A stretch of DNA of 64,000 nt from Tricholoma matsutake (taxonomy: Eukaryota > Basidiomycota > Agaricomycetes > Agaricales > Tricholomataceae), in NCBI GenBank assembly GCA_026075535.2, contig AP026539.1, positions 6,386,001-6,450,000 of the forward strand, written 5' to 3'. The position numbers were made by a program, and so were the translations under genes. Each line of letters begins with the position of its first letter. Within the stretch, counting starts at the first letter, position 1. This document shows, in pieces, positions 19,797-31,338 of the stretch. The notes beneath the pieces are model-generated. The model did not search any database. It saw nothing but the letters and a program-made list of their open reading frames with translations, and was not told the DNA's origin.

Positions 19797-22700
19797 ACAA
19801 GCCTCGCTCCACATCGATTGCAGTACGTCGTAGAAGCAATGCTGCGCCAGAGACGATATTATTAGGGTATTCATTTATGACCACATGACATTTTTCTAGT
19901 CTCGTTTAGTTGGACTTTCGTTTTCCTTTTCGGACATTCGCATTATCCTCAGTACCTGTTCCGTTCTTTACCTCTACACGGACCCTCGTAATACTTACAC
20001 TCTTACACTCTTACACTCTTTATCCCTGTATTGGACATAGTTTTGCAACCATCCACGCACCTCTTTTCCCACTGTATATGTACGTACGGTGTATATTTAA
20101 GCGAACTGCGTTCATCTTATGCCGCCAGATATGTTGTGACGTTGATTTAGTCCAAAAAATCGCGTCCGCTTGTGACTCGGAACATTAATGCGGCACACTT
20201 CGGATTACGCATTCGCGACCTGTCAGATGTACCCAATAGGGGTAAAACCACATGTGGTTTGTTTTATTCACACCATTTCAGATCATATCCAACAATTTCA
20301 CAGTGGTAACGACAAGTGACTTTGTGTCCAACTCTGGTCTAGCTAAACCTTTCTACCGGACCGTCTAGGAGTCCTGAACCCCATGTTCGTCATGGATATT
20401 CGTTCTGAGTTGTAACTTGTTGCGATCCTTGTCTTTCTTTTCAAGTTTCGACAATCGATCAGCGGCTTCCAACAACACTTTGGAGGTACTGACTAGAGAC
20501 AAATGTGGCGAGCGAAATCACATTCAAAAAATAACGGCAGAACTAGCTATACATACATCTTGCGAATCACCTGTCATCCAACAGCTCAGCGTGCGGAGCA
20601 GGATGGATCTATCGTCAATCGGACAACGACGGAAAACTGCAGAGGTGTCGGCCGAATATACGTCACCAATGTGAGAATGTCTTCTAGGGCTTAAGCACGC
20701 AATGTCATGTCAGCAGGCACAAAAAGCCACAACACCGTCGGCGATGAATGATGCTTACCTTCGTCAAAATGCCAATGCTTGGTCCGGTGACTGCAAGCTT
20801 CTCAAGAACTTGGTGAGGGAACGATCAGAGGTGCTCAACAAGGGAAAATCGGCACAACGGCCAGCTGTCATTGTCAAATTCACCTCCGGATCACTCGGAC
20901 TCGAACCTGCAACTGGCAACCTGAAGAACCTAGACCATTGCCCGGGATATACTATCCCCCCTGCAATTTTGGCAATCGAATGAGAGTGAACTTGCAGTTT
21001 CAAATAACGTGCAGGACTCGGATGCGTATATGGAATTCGGCTTCCTTTGAGCCGGTCTCTTCAGAATAGCCCGGAACTGTCTTTCCCAAGTCTTCCCAAG
21101 TCACATCCTACCCTGAATCCTGATGCGGGTCGTCAAGCATTCTGACTTCTCCGTGGTCTAAGGGAATTCAGCGAGGACTCTGCACATGGATGGGGATGGT
21201 GTATTCGCGAATCTTCACAGAGGATAAAACCCATTAGATGGTCTTCCATTCACATAATATCCACACTTTCGCAGGTCGGCCATGACTCCGACCCATGAGT
21301 TCGACTATTGTTGGCCACGGAGCGAAACTGCGTTCAAACTTCCCGACAATTTGCTTCGGCTAAAATTCACAAAAGATAACATGCTGGTGTGGGTCTAGAA
21401 CCTTTGCTCGAATATGAACATCTCAGCTGTGCGTGTAGAAGGAGTTTAAGTATTCCTCGGGTTTTTAATCAACCTCTGCTCGCTTCCTCGACGCCTAGCA
21501 ATCTTGAATTTGTTCTCCTACCACTAGAAAACTATCCCACATTCTTCACAAGACCGACATATCCAAGTCCCTGGATGCTAATATAGAACAGGTTCGAGAT
21601 ATTTTTGCAAACGTTGACGACGTATATTTCAATCATATTTAGAACGCTTCCACCGAACTAGGAAACAATAAGGGCAGCGCTGTGCGTTGTTTCTTGCATA
21701 TATATCTCTGTCGGACTTTTCTTTTCATATAATAAGGCGCAGTGCAACTAGTCGCATGCGGAACTTGTGCGGAACGTTTTTGGTGGCGTCATGGGACAAA
21801 GACGTCGACTTGGAAAATCATTTCGCACGTCAGTTATCACATTGATGCCATTTGGCCCTGAAAGGGGTTGCTCTATGTACATACGCCTGCTGTCCTGAAG
21901 GTTTTAAAGGCATCAAGGCCATTATAAGGGTGAGCTAGGTCAGAGCTCTCTTCGTATGCAATGCTACATCTTTCGTTCTAGAAGCAGCAGAGGCGCTCAC
22001 GAAGTTGCGTATGAGGCTGTTCTGAGGAATGTTGATGATTTAACTCTGACTACCTCAATCCTGAGGTCCACTTACTTTCGTCACGAGATATCTCTGACAG
22101 CAGCATGCGAGGGTCAACCGGACAGACGGTGAAAGTTTGCCTCTCTCTCTTATAGCTAACATCATTGTTGCGTGCGACGACCGCCCAATGGCCACTCAGG
22201 ATGAATACGCAATGTTTTTTCACCAGTTGGCTGGATTGGGTGTCTCGTTCTAAAAGAGGCTCGGGTCAACCTGAGATCTCCAGACCAATTGCCAGTGGCG
22301 TAGTGCCTTTCAAGATATTTAAACATTCAAGTCATGATCGTTTCATCTGATAGTCCTTCTCGATGGCCGGACGTACTAGGACTTCTATGGGGACTTCGGC
22401 GCTCTACATTGTTTTTTGGGCCATTCCCAACTTGGTAAACCAACATCTGTCCGAGCTTTTACAGCCAATAGCATAGGCCCATGGCCATGGGATGTACGCA
22501 TACATATCTTGAGCAGACAAGTTCTCCACTTTTCGGATATTCTGATTTTATACCGCAGCTGATTAGCTCGGGCGCAATATTCATTGGTCGGCAGGAAGCA
22601 AGCGCATCGCAGATACCCCTCGAAACCCGCATTGTGGGTCAAAGTATGCTGTTAATGAAATTCTAACTAAGTCAGTCGCTTGCAGGTAATACTCTTTCCC

Positions 22701-24524
22701 GCCCTCCGATATCCGAGTCCGCTGGCTTGGCGTGATCTATCGCTTTGATCCCGTCCGTGTGGAAGTCAACTTTGGACTCCCCTCGTGGCGAGTGAGAGCG
22801 TGATGACACGAGCAAGGTTGGTATGGGGCTAGAGTTTCCATAGACTGGTAATTTGGAGGGAATATATCTTGTTGAAGTCTTGTTTCGTCTGAGGAACCTC
22901 AGGCTTCATCTAGAGGGTGCACGGTTTTCTTGGTGATGCATCAAACCCTGTCGGCTGGTGAAAGGAAGGTCATTTTATAGAGAAGTCATGGAGTACTCGA
23001 GTGCAAGGAATCTTCCATCCGGGTTATAATCGGTTGAGCCCTTCCAAGGTTCTCAGTCTTCGAACCATTGGATCGTCAGGCACTTTCCAAAAATGGTACT
23101 GCACACTAGAAATATTTATAAATTACAATGAATCTACAGCCTCCCAATCCATGTAATATGGCACCCAACTCAGGCTGGCCAGACTCAACAACAGCCGTAA
23201 TAGTTAGCCTTTCGTAGCACGAGAAGTCACCCATCTGCCCACTTACTCAGGAAATCAACCTTCTCCCTGGACTCGCCAGTGCCGGGTTATCAACGATTAC
23301 ACATACACCCTCTGAGCTACTCATGACGGAAGCATCCATGAATTTGTGAGGTGGCATCGCTAGGGAACAAGCGAACCGAAGAATGATACCTCACGCTGCT
23401 GTGAACAACCGAACGAATACAACAATGCGAACCGGGGTATGATGATCGAGAACTGGAGAAGAGTCTCGATGTCGTACAGATAGAATCGGGTGGATCCGTC
23501 GTGGGAACCAGCCCGCTTTGGAGCGAGTTGAGTTTGGGACAATGGTCGTACATTTCTCTATTCAATCACGTTGCAGGTCGATAGGTTTCCATCACGGCTA
23601 AGATGGCTGATAGTAAGCGGAGACGGGTACGGTCTGGGATAATTAAGTCTTAGGAACTTGATAGAATGCAGGCACGTTGATTATAGTAAGTCAACAGGAA
23701 GCGTAGTAGAAAATACGGCTTACAGAACGTCGTTCTGTACCACGACTCGGAGGTAATATTAGTAGTGATAGACTTCCCGAACCCGAAACCCATATCATCA
23801 TCAAACATCTGCCACCTCGCATGTCATCAGCGACGATGCAGCGCTTAGCGATTCGCCCTACGTGCAAACTTACCTTGTTCAACTGTTATCAACAAACGAG
23901 CCGTCTCGCAGGCAGCTTTCGCCCGACAAACAGCATCGCTTCGTTGTGGTGCGCATGGACGAATCTGGTCCATGTCGACAGTGCGGCTTCTCCTATGGAT
24001 TAGTGAGGGAATGGTACGGTTAAACAGATGGAGGAAGATTGGTATAGCGATAGAATGAAGGCACACCTTACATTCTACACCTTGTGAACGGAAGCCAACA
24101 GTGCCAAAAGAGGTGGTGTCATGGAGCACTTGACTCCAATTCACTCGGACAAGAGGTGAAATTTTGAAAGCTCAATAGCAAACACTTCCAGTCCCAGACC
24201 TGAGACCTGCCTAGTGACAGTACATCAGGATGCAACCCGACTCCTCAGCGCTAAACTAGGACGTTGTCGAGATCTTGATATTTACCGCGGACATGGTTAA
24301 TGGATCAAGGGCACGGAGATTACAGAGTTTACTTAGGGTCAAGGTTGCTGGTTTCTTTGGCTGCCGCACAGTCACGCATACGCAAAGGTGTATTCACGCG
24401 CGCAGTAGGCTAAGCTGCGAAGAGTGCTGCGAGAAGGCACTGCGGCACTGCCACGGAATTATCTTATTACATCGGCGACTTCCGAGATCCCAAGTCTATC
24501 CTTTTCCTCAACTCTCCCAACATT
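19797..24524. other. 4.7-kb gene-poor stretch
   Basis: No protein gene can be supported: open frames are all under about 100 codons, on both strands, without recognisable motifs. A tRNA-like remnant is listed separately. There is no obvious transposon end or poly-A tail. The DNA near 24480-24524, directly before the fimbrin start, is pyrimidine-rich (CTTTTCCTCAACTCTCCC) as expected for a fungal 5' UTR. Confidence 0.45.
20872..20955 (-). other. tRNA-like remnant with a perfect B-box
   Basis: The minus strand reads GGTTCGAGTCC, an exact match to the Pol III B-box consensus, ending in GAGTGATCC. Upstream it has AATGGTCTAGG, like a D-arm. The anticodon arm is missing or unrecognisable and the acceptor stem does not pair, so a decayed tRNA or tRNA-derived repeat is more likely than a working gene. 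Confidence 0.35.
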
Positions 24525-26920
24525 ATGGATGCCTTCAAGCTCCAGAAGAAATATCCGGAGGTCTCTCGGGATGAAATGTTTAATTTAGTCAACCGTTTCA
24601 AGTGGGTTTTTATCTTCGGACTTCACCCGGATGAGACTGAGAGGTGTATCAGTGCATTATCAACAGATACTCCAGGTCGCGTCGATAAATCAGTCGTGTT
24701 GCATGCTCTACAGTCAGGCGGAGAGTCGTACGATCTTGCGAGAGAAACCCTCAAAGGTGTCAGCGTAGACGCTAGTGGTAAACTCGAGCTGGATGACTGG
24801 GTAGAGGTGCGCAGTGTTCGGAGATAAGATCAACACAAGAAACTGGTCTGACTTTATCCCATCGACTCTGCAGCTCAACTTCAAGCTACGATCCCAAACA
24901 CGCGCATCTCTTCCGACAAAAGCAGGCAAAGTCACTGTCCACGGCTCAAATGCGAACGTGAGCCATACCATTAACGAAGATGAGCGCACGCTGTTCACTG
25001 AACACATAAATACGGTACAACTCCCCCGCTTTAGTTTGGAGGGCAGTCCGCTGAGATTTGGTCTAGATCCTCGCAAATGACCCAGACGGTTATCATCAGA
25101 AAATCCCGACAGACACCATGCAACTATTCGACGACTGCAAAGACGGCTTGATTCTCTGCAAACTCATTAACGACTCTGTTCCAGACACGATCGATAGTCG
25201 TGTCCTGAACAAGCCAGCCCCTCGCAAACCACTCAATGCCTTCCAAATCACAGAAAATAACAACATCGTGGTCACATCTGCAAAAGCAATCGGCTGTTCC
25301 GTTGTCAATATCGGGTCCTCTGACATCGCAGAAGGTCGAGAACATCTCATTCTGGGTCTGATTTGGCAGATCATCCGGAGGGGCCTGCTCGCCAAGGTCG
25401 ATCTCAAATACCATCCGGAATTATACCGACTTTGCGAAGACGGCGAGACCATCGAAGATCTGCTGCGTTTGACACCAGACCAGATTCTCTTACGGTGGTT
25501 CAACTATCACTTGAAGGCGGCTGGTTCGCAGCGACGGTATGTAGAATGTTCATGTTCAAATTGTGCTGTGGATTAATATTCATGATGTCATTCTTTAGGG
25601 TTAACAATTTTAGTCGCGATGTATCTGATGGTATAAGCTATACATATCTGCTGCATCAGCTGGATAAAGAGAAATGCTCCCTTGCACCTCTCAGAACATC
25701 TGATCCGCGAACGCGTGCCGAGCAAGCGAGTACTCTCGCTATCTTCTTTTTCGTGTCCTCGACTAACGAGCCTCCTAGGTCCTCCAAAACGCCGATAATA
25801 TCGAGTGTAAGAAATATCTTACCGCGTCTTCTCTTATAGCCGGGAACCCTCGGCTCAACCTTGCGTTTGTCGCGAATTTGTTCAACACCCATCCCGGCCT
25901 TGAACCTTTGGATGAACAAGAAGCAAAAGATTACGGTGTCATTGAGGATTTCGATGCCGAGGGCGAACGTGAAGCACGTGTGTTTACGCTCTGGCTCAAC
26001 TCCCTGGGTGTCGAGCCCAGCGTGTTTAACTTCTTCGAGAATCTCAAAGACGGTCTCGTAATCCTGCAAGCATTCGACAAAGTCCTCCCTGGGAGCGTCA
26101 TCTGGCGGCGTGTCTCGAAGCCAAAAGGAGGTGCTAGCATCGGGATGTACGTCAGTGGTGAGGGAGACGAAGGTGAAGATATCGGTGTTACGCCGAACCA
26201 GAGCACACTGTCGCGGTTCAAGTGTGTGGAGAACACGAACTATGTCGTAGACCTTGGAAAACAGAACGGCATGCACTTGGTCGGCATTCAAGGTGCTGAT
26301 ATCGTCGATGGAAACAAGACTCTTGTTCTCGGGCTAGTGTGGCAGTTGATGCGGTTCGTCATCCAAGACATCATCCAAGTTAATGTTGCTTACCGTCTCG
26401 TTCTTTAGGATGAGTATCACGAAGACTCTGATTGGGTTGTCCAAATCCAGTGGAGGCAGACCCATCAGCGATACGGAAATGCTCAAATGGGCCAATACGA
26501 CAGCTCAGAGGGCGAAGCCAAGCGTACGGCCAATCCGATCGTTCAAAGATCCTGCTATCACAACTGGCCTATTCTTCCTTGACCTCCTTGACGCCATCCG
26601 TCCTGGGATCGTCGATCCAGCATTGGTCGAAGCAGTTTCTGAGGACGGCGATCCTGTACTCAAAAAGCAAAATGGTGAGCATCTCTGTTGTATGAAGGTA
26701 TCTCATTGCATAAATTTATGCCGTCCCTCTTCGTAGCAAAACTCGCCATTTCAATTGCGAGGAAGATGAATGCCTTGATCTTTTTAGTTCCAGAAGATAT
26801 TGTTGATGTCAGACCCCGACTTGTACGCCCTGTTTCCTGACCTCGTGTTCTGCCGATACTGAAATTATACTGTCGTAGATCTTGACATTTGTAGGCAGCC
26901 TGATGAGCATTGCGCAGTGA
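24525..26920 (+). CDS. SAC6: Fimbrin (plastin), actin-bundling protein
   Basis: Nine exons: 24525-24601, 24653-24806, 24874-25014, 25067-25536, 25599-25725, 25779-26353, 26409-26674, 26737-26822, 26879-26920; total 1938 nt, 645 aa, which is the usual fimbrin length. It cross-links F-actin in patches and cables. The start is MDAFKLQKKYPEVSRDEMF. An EF-hand-like N-terminal region covers about residues 1-80 (GRVDKSVVLHAL, DASGKLELDDW). Four calponin-homology domains follow in two pairs: LFDDCKDGLILCKLINDSVP and GLIWQIIRRGLL in CH1, ILLRWFNYHLKAAG in CH2, FTLWLNSLGVEPSVFNFF and FKCVENTNYVVDLGKQNG in CH3, and WANTTAQRAK with FFLDLLDAIRPG in CH4. It ends LTFVGSLMSIAQ. Intron 5 (25726-25778) needs a GC-AG splice pair. 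All nine junctions keep frame. Confidence 0.97.
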
Positions 26921-27344
26921 AATAATATCACTGTTACGCCTTGGGAGTTAAATAAATAAGAGATTCGTCGAGGATGTACGATAGGGCATTTAGCCAAATA
27001 CACTCTTAATTCATCTATGACCTTGGTCGAGCGGGGTTGGACCTTGGACCTAAATTTCAATTGAACATTTTTGGCTTTTGCAACCAATCGAGATCTGCCA
27101 TAATTTTGCCGACTTTGGGCTTTGTTCACTAGTTCGAGTTCCACTCCCTTTTTTCAAGTTGATATAACTTATCTCTGTCGAGTTAACGTCAAGTTAACGT
27201 TGAATAGTGCATACTTTTTTGTTTTATCTCAGACATGCTTTTCATCAGGACTTGGAGGCCACCTTACGATAGCACGCAACTTCATCTCACGATGGTGCTC
27301 TATTCTTCACGACTTTAGTCTCCCCTAGACAGACTATAAATTCG
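26921..27344. other. 3' region of fimbrin and flank of the next transposon
   Basis: No gene. It holds the fimbrin 3' UTR, then AT-rich DNA with a tandem-like GTTAACGTCAAGTTAACGTT at 27180-27200. It borders the LTR element that starts near 27345. Confidence 0.4.
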
Positions 27345-30098
27345 TGTTTTTTTGGTGCTTCAAACTACATAGTTGTGACAGTGTGACTTCGGAACTTACC
27401 GATTAGTTACAATGTTTGTTTATTTGTTTGTAGTTCTTTACGTGCTTGTTGAAGTCCAATACAAGCACAGAAATCTATCGACTGAGCTCTGCGTGGTCCC
27501 ACCGCAAGTCATCTCAATACAAGCACGTCACGGGTGGCTCCCGTTCACCACAGCTGTACTGGGAATCAACCTGGTACTTGGACCATGCCACTGGACTGGA
27601 GACTCGGTCACTAAGGCAACCCAAAAGCCCTGCTGGCACTTGCAGGCAGTTCTCTAAGGCCCGAAACTCTCTGGCAACAACACTCTAGCTTCATTGTTAA
27701 TCATCCTCTATTCTATTTACTACATAAAGTCTCACTCTAGGCAACTTACAACGAGCCGCCTCATAACTACCACCTCACACCACACCAAAATCCTACCAGA
27801 CGAAAAACGCGCCCAACGCAAGCGTTACGCACATGGCCCGAGCCCCCGGCAAAGCAAACAAATCGGTCGAGAACGCACGGCTGCGTCTCCCGAATCTGCT
27901 AGGAACTCGACGCCATCGACAAAACTTACCAAAACCCACGAAACCCCGAAATGGACGAAAAGCCCCAGAGCGGCGCATCGAACGTTAGCCCGAGGGATAA
28001 GAGCCTAAAGGAGGAAAGAAAAGGGAGGTAGGAAGTCGACGAAAGGACCGACGAACCCACCTGCGAAGCCGCGAAAACCGCCACGTCACCAACGTCCACC
28101 GGAACTCCTGACGGAATGAGCCCAATGGGGCCGGCTAGGGTAGAATAGGGACATAACAGGCACATAAAGCAGCGACGCGAGGGGAAGACGGAACGAATCT
28201 AGCGAACGCAACGACAAATTTTCGAGCCCACCCACCCAATCCCTAACACGACGAATCACGAGGCGCTAAATGCGAATATATTTTATAACGGGTTCGATCC
28301 ACATGTCAACACTAGGAACAAAGGGGGGGAAAGTCTAATTGGGAGATACTTAAGTGTGTGACATCCAGCTCGAGGGGGAGAGTAAGGGGTAGTAACCCCG
28401 GCTATTGTTGAGAGTGGATGAGAAGGAAAGAAGAAGGAAAAGAAGCGAAGGCTAGGAAGGAGAAGGAAGGAAGAGCGAAGAGTAGGCAAGGACAGGCGGA
28501 CAAGACACGAAACAACACCAACCGCTGACTCAAGAAATAGGCGAGGAAAGGTGGACGAGACACAAGACGACCGCCGACTACGCCGACATGTACCCGTTGG
28601 TACAACTGACCGCACCGCCAAAACATTGGGAGGAAGGCACGAACTCGGGATGTCCATCACGACCATAAACTGAGCCTGGGGACCGAAGCACCAAGTGGGA
28701 ACGATCGAGGAAGTCCAGCATGACTACATAAACTGCAACTCGACATCAAAACATTGGAATGCATGCACAGAACCAATTGTACGAGAATCAGCGGTACAGC
28801 AAACCAACAAATCTTTTTTCGGGAAATATTCCGATGTTCATAGTGCATCATGTGCATCATCATTCATTCCTCATTCGACACTCCTTACATTGCTCCGATT
28901 AAGGGGGAGCCAAGTCATTCATTGAGGGGGAGTAAGTATACTCCATTTATTACATTCTTTTACTTTTATCCTTCACAACTTCTTCATTTGAGGGGGAGTG
29001 TTGAACTTACTACTTCAAACTACATAGTTGTCACTGCTTCTTGATCTTTAACCACCACCATCTGGTCGTGGGAATTCGGTGCCCCCACTATGACTGTGCT
29101 TTATTCTACCTAACACCTCCTCACTAATCACTGTCGGGCCTCTCTCATGGCTCGAGCCGTCATCCTTTATAAACTACCCCTTCATTTTATCTTATCGGAG
29201 TTCATCGCGACGATTTGCGTGGTGGACCCCACATGCTCTTGCTGGCGGCAGGAATGCCCTGCTATCCATCTTACCCTCAATGTGACTCAGGCACCATTTT
29301 CGAGGCCTCGATGTACTGCCACCAGCTCTGCTTAGCGCAGACCTTGGCCTTGTGTCAAGGGCGCAATCTGTTGTCGATTGGGTAGAGACCTACAACCTTC
29401 GGGGAGGAAGACCAATAGTGGAAGGTCACCAATGGCCGATCATAGGACCGTCCCTGCATGGCCTACACCCTATTGGGAGAGCGTTGGCATACTCGACTTG
29501 GGACTTCATCAGCAAGGGGTGGACCGTGGACATATATACCATGGGAGGAATAGATGGGGAACAGGGGGAGTATCGGTTGAGGGGGATGGGGGGCGGAACT
29601 GCAGAGTAAAGGCAAGAGTCGTTCGTTTAACCACGATCGTTTTTTCTTTTCTGACAGGCACAAGTTAAGCCTTCCCGTGATCGATCCCGTGTTTGTACAC
29701 CAACTATGCAGTTCGCTGACAGCTGGAAGCCTCGGCGCTCATGCGGGCTCGGGAAGTATAGAATACCGTAGTGGGAGGAAGCGCATCAGCCAGTCCTGCA
29801 AGCTTGAGAGGGTGTGGTAGTGGTTCAGGTGCTTGTCGATGAGGAGGGTTCTTTAGGTGTAGCCTACTTCCGGGGGATTGTGTTCGGGCGCCCTTTTAAA
29901 AAAGGAATAAATCCTTAATCCAAAAAAAAAAAAAAAAAAAAAAAACTACATAGTTGTGACAGTGTGACTTCGGAACTTACCGATTAGTTACAATGTTTGT
30001 TTATTTGTTTGTAGTTCTTTACATGCTTGTTGAAGTCCAATACAAGCACAGAAATCTATCGACTGAGCTCTGCGTGGTCCCACTGCAAGTCATCTCAA
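27345..30098 (+). mobile_element. LTR retrotransposon (copia-like ends), non-coding or decayed, 3' LTR interrupted
   Basis: A direct repeat marks the two LTRs. The 5' copy begins TGTTTTTTTGG at 27345 and runs through CTTCAAACTACATAGTTGTG to CATCTCAATA at about 27520 and probably beyond. The 3' copy begins TGTTGAACTTACTACTTC at 28999, right after a polypurine tract (GAGGGGGAG, 28990-28998), and is interrupted at 29031 by a poly-A retroposon; it resumes at 29958 and ends with the same CATCTCAATA at 30098. About 150 bp matches with two or three differences. The interior (27740-28990) has no gag or pol frame; two further GGGGGAG tracts occur near 28903 and 28926. It reads as a non-autonomous or heavily decayed element, with a truncated 3' LTR. 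Confidence 0.7.
29032..29942 (+). mobile_element. Poly-A retroposon (LINE- or SINE-like) nested in the 3' LTR
   Basis: The element ends with GGGCGCCCTTTT, AAAAAAGGAATAAATCC and a run of about 23 A residues (29922-29944). The same 15-bp word AAACTACATAGTTGT lies just before its start (29017-29031) and directly after the poly-A (29943-29957), a textbook LINE-machinery target duplication. The 5' LTR copy at 27361-27375 shows the same word uninterrupted, giving the empty site. The 911-bp body has no recognisable reverse transcriptase, so it is either a 5'-truncated LINE 3' end or a long SINE-like retroposon. Confidence 0.8.
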
Positions 30099-30495
30099 TA
30101 GGTGGGGAGGAGGACAACACTCATATATAGTCTGTTTTCATGTGCGCCTAGTCTCGTCCCCATCCCTTGTGGTGGACGGCCCAGTTCCCGGGCAGAGCTC
30201 TGTCGGGGATTCAAAATACACTGCAGAAAGTCCACCACAACGTCTGGTGCACTTACTCATTGACCCAGTAGTGCAAGAATCTTGCACTCGCAGCCTAACT
30301 TTTCAACATGAGCAGATCTCTTCCCACTTCCAGGCTATCATGTATACTATACCATCTCAAGATTCCATTAGCAAATTTTCCTGATTTTTTGAAGCAAGCT
30401 AAGCAGACTTGTACCGAGATGCAAAATGGGGTTACAAATCCCTGCCAAATTTGGCTGTGTTTGTGATCTCACAAAACAAGGTTTTTCTTTGCTCG
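30099..30495. other. Short non-coding gap between two transposons
   Basis: No gene or repeat is evident. The last five bases before the next element (30496-30500, CTCTG) are that element's target duplication. Confidence 0.4.
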
Positions 30496-30500
30496 CTCTG

Positions 30501-31297
30501 TATAAGGGCAACCTAAGCCTCTAGCAAAGGGAAATCTGAAGTTAAAATTATACTACATAATACAGGCATTGGGGACACACCTAGCAAAGGGAAATCCGAA
30601 GAGAAAACTCTAAGGATCCCCTTGCTGATGCCTGAAAGGGGACTAGGGGGGTGCCCTGTGTGTTTTTCCTATTTTTTATGTTCGTCCCATATTTTTCCCC
30701 ACCTCATTTCCTTCTATTCTTCATTTTCTATGATTTTTCCAGATTTTATTACTAATTTTCCCTTGCTATCATGTTTGTATATGTTGACACTTTTATATTT
30801 AGAGGCGGAGTACCCCTTCCGACACATACCCCTTGGTATGATGTCATTCGGCGGCCTTGATCCGCCTATCTCTGCCTTTTTCTATTTTTAGGTTATATTT
30901 GATTTTTGTCGTCTTCACATATACTGGGCATCAGCAAGGGGATCCTTAGAGTTTTCTCTTCGGATTTCCCTTTGCTAGAGGCTTAGGTTGCCCTTATAAT
31001 GCCCAGTATATGTGAAGACAACAAAAATCAAATATAACCTAAAAATAGAAAAAGGCAGAGATAGGCGGATCAAGGCCGCCGAATGACATCATACCAAGGG
31101 GTATGTGTTGGAAGGGGTACTCCGCCTCTAAATATAAAAGTGTCAACATGTACAAACATGATAGAAAGGGAAAATTAGTAATAAAATCTGGAAAAATCAT
31201 AGAAAATGAAGAATAGAAGGAAATGAGGTGGGGAAAAATATAGGATGAACATAAAAAATAGGAAAAACACACAGGGCACCCCCCTAGTCCCCTTACA
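30501..31297 (-). repeat. 3' LTR of Gypsy 2, containing a nested solo LTR
   Basis: The LTR proper is 30501-30632 plus 31004-31297 (132 + 294 = 426 bp), matching the 5' LTR at 36493-36918. It is interrupted by an inverted solo LTR of the same family (30633-30998), flanked by ATGCC on each side (30628-30632 and 30999-31003). Confidence 0.92.
30633..30998 (+). mobile_element. Solo LTR of the same family, inserted in opposite orientation
   Basis: Begins TGAAAGGGGACTAGG and ends GGTTGCCCTTATA, which are the LTR edges, in the opposite orientation to the host. Flanked by the 5-bp duplication ATGCC. It is 366 bp, 60 bp shorter than its relatives: the missing piece equals the distance between two copies of CTAGCAAAGGGAAATCC inside the LTR, so a deletion between these direct repeats explains it. 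With the host LTR it forms a near-perfect inverted repeat of about 300 bp. Confidence 0.92.
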
Positions 31298-31338
31298 TCA
31301 CCCCCTCTCTAAGATGCATTGCCCCGATGCATTCGAAA

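Noticed and set aside
24602..24652. Reading straight through fimbrin intron 1 (it has no stop and is 51 nt)
   Set aside because: It would insert 17 unrelated residues into the EF-hand region; good GTGGGT and TATCAG sites remove them and restore the expected reading.
28262..28300. GGGTTCGATCC, a possible tRNA B-box
   Set aside because: No A-box or foldable arms at the right distance; lies within a decayed LTR element.
30622..31272. Short Phe/Leu-rich open frames, repeated at 36660-37025
   Set aside because: They lie wholly within LTR copies and have the same sequence in each; LTR DNA, not genes.
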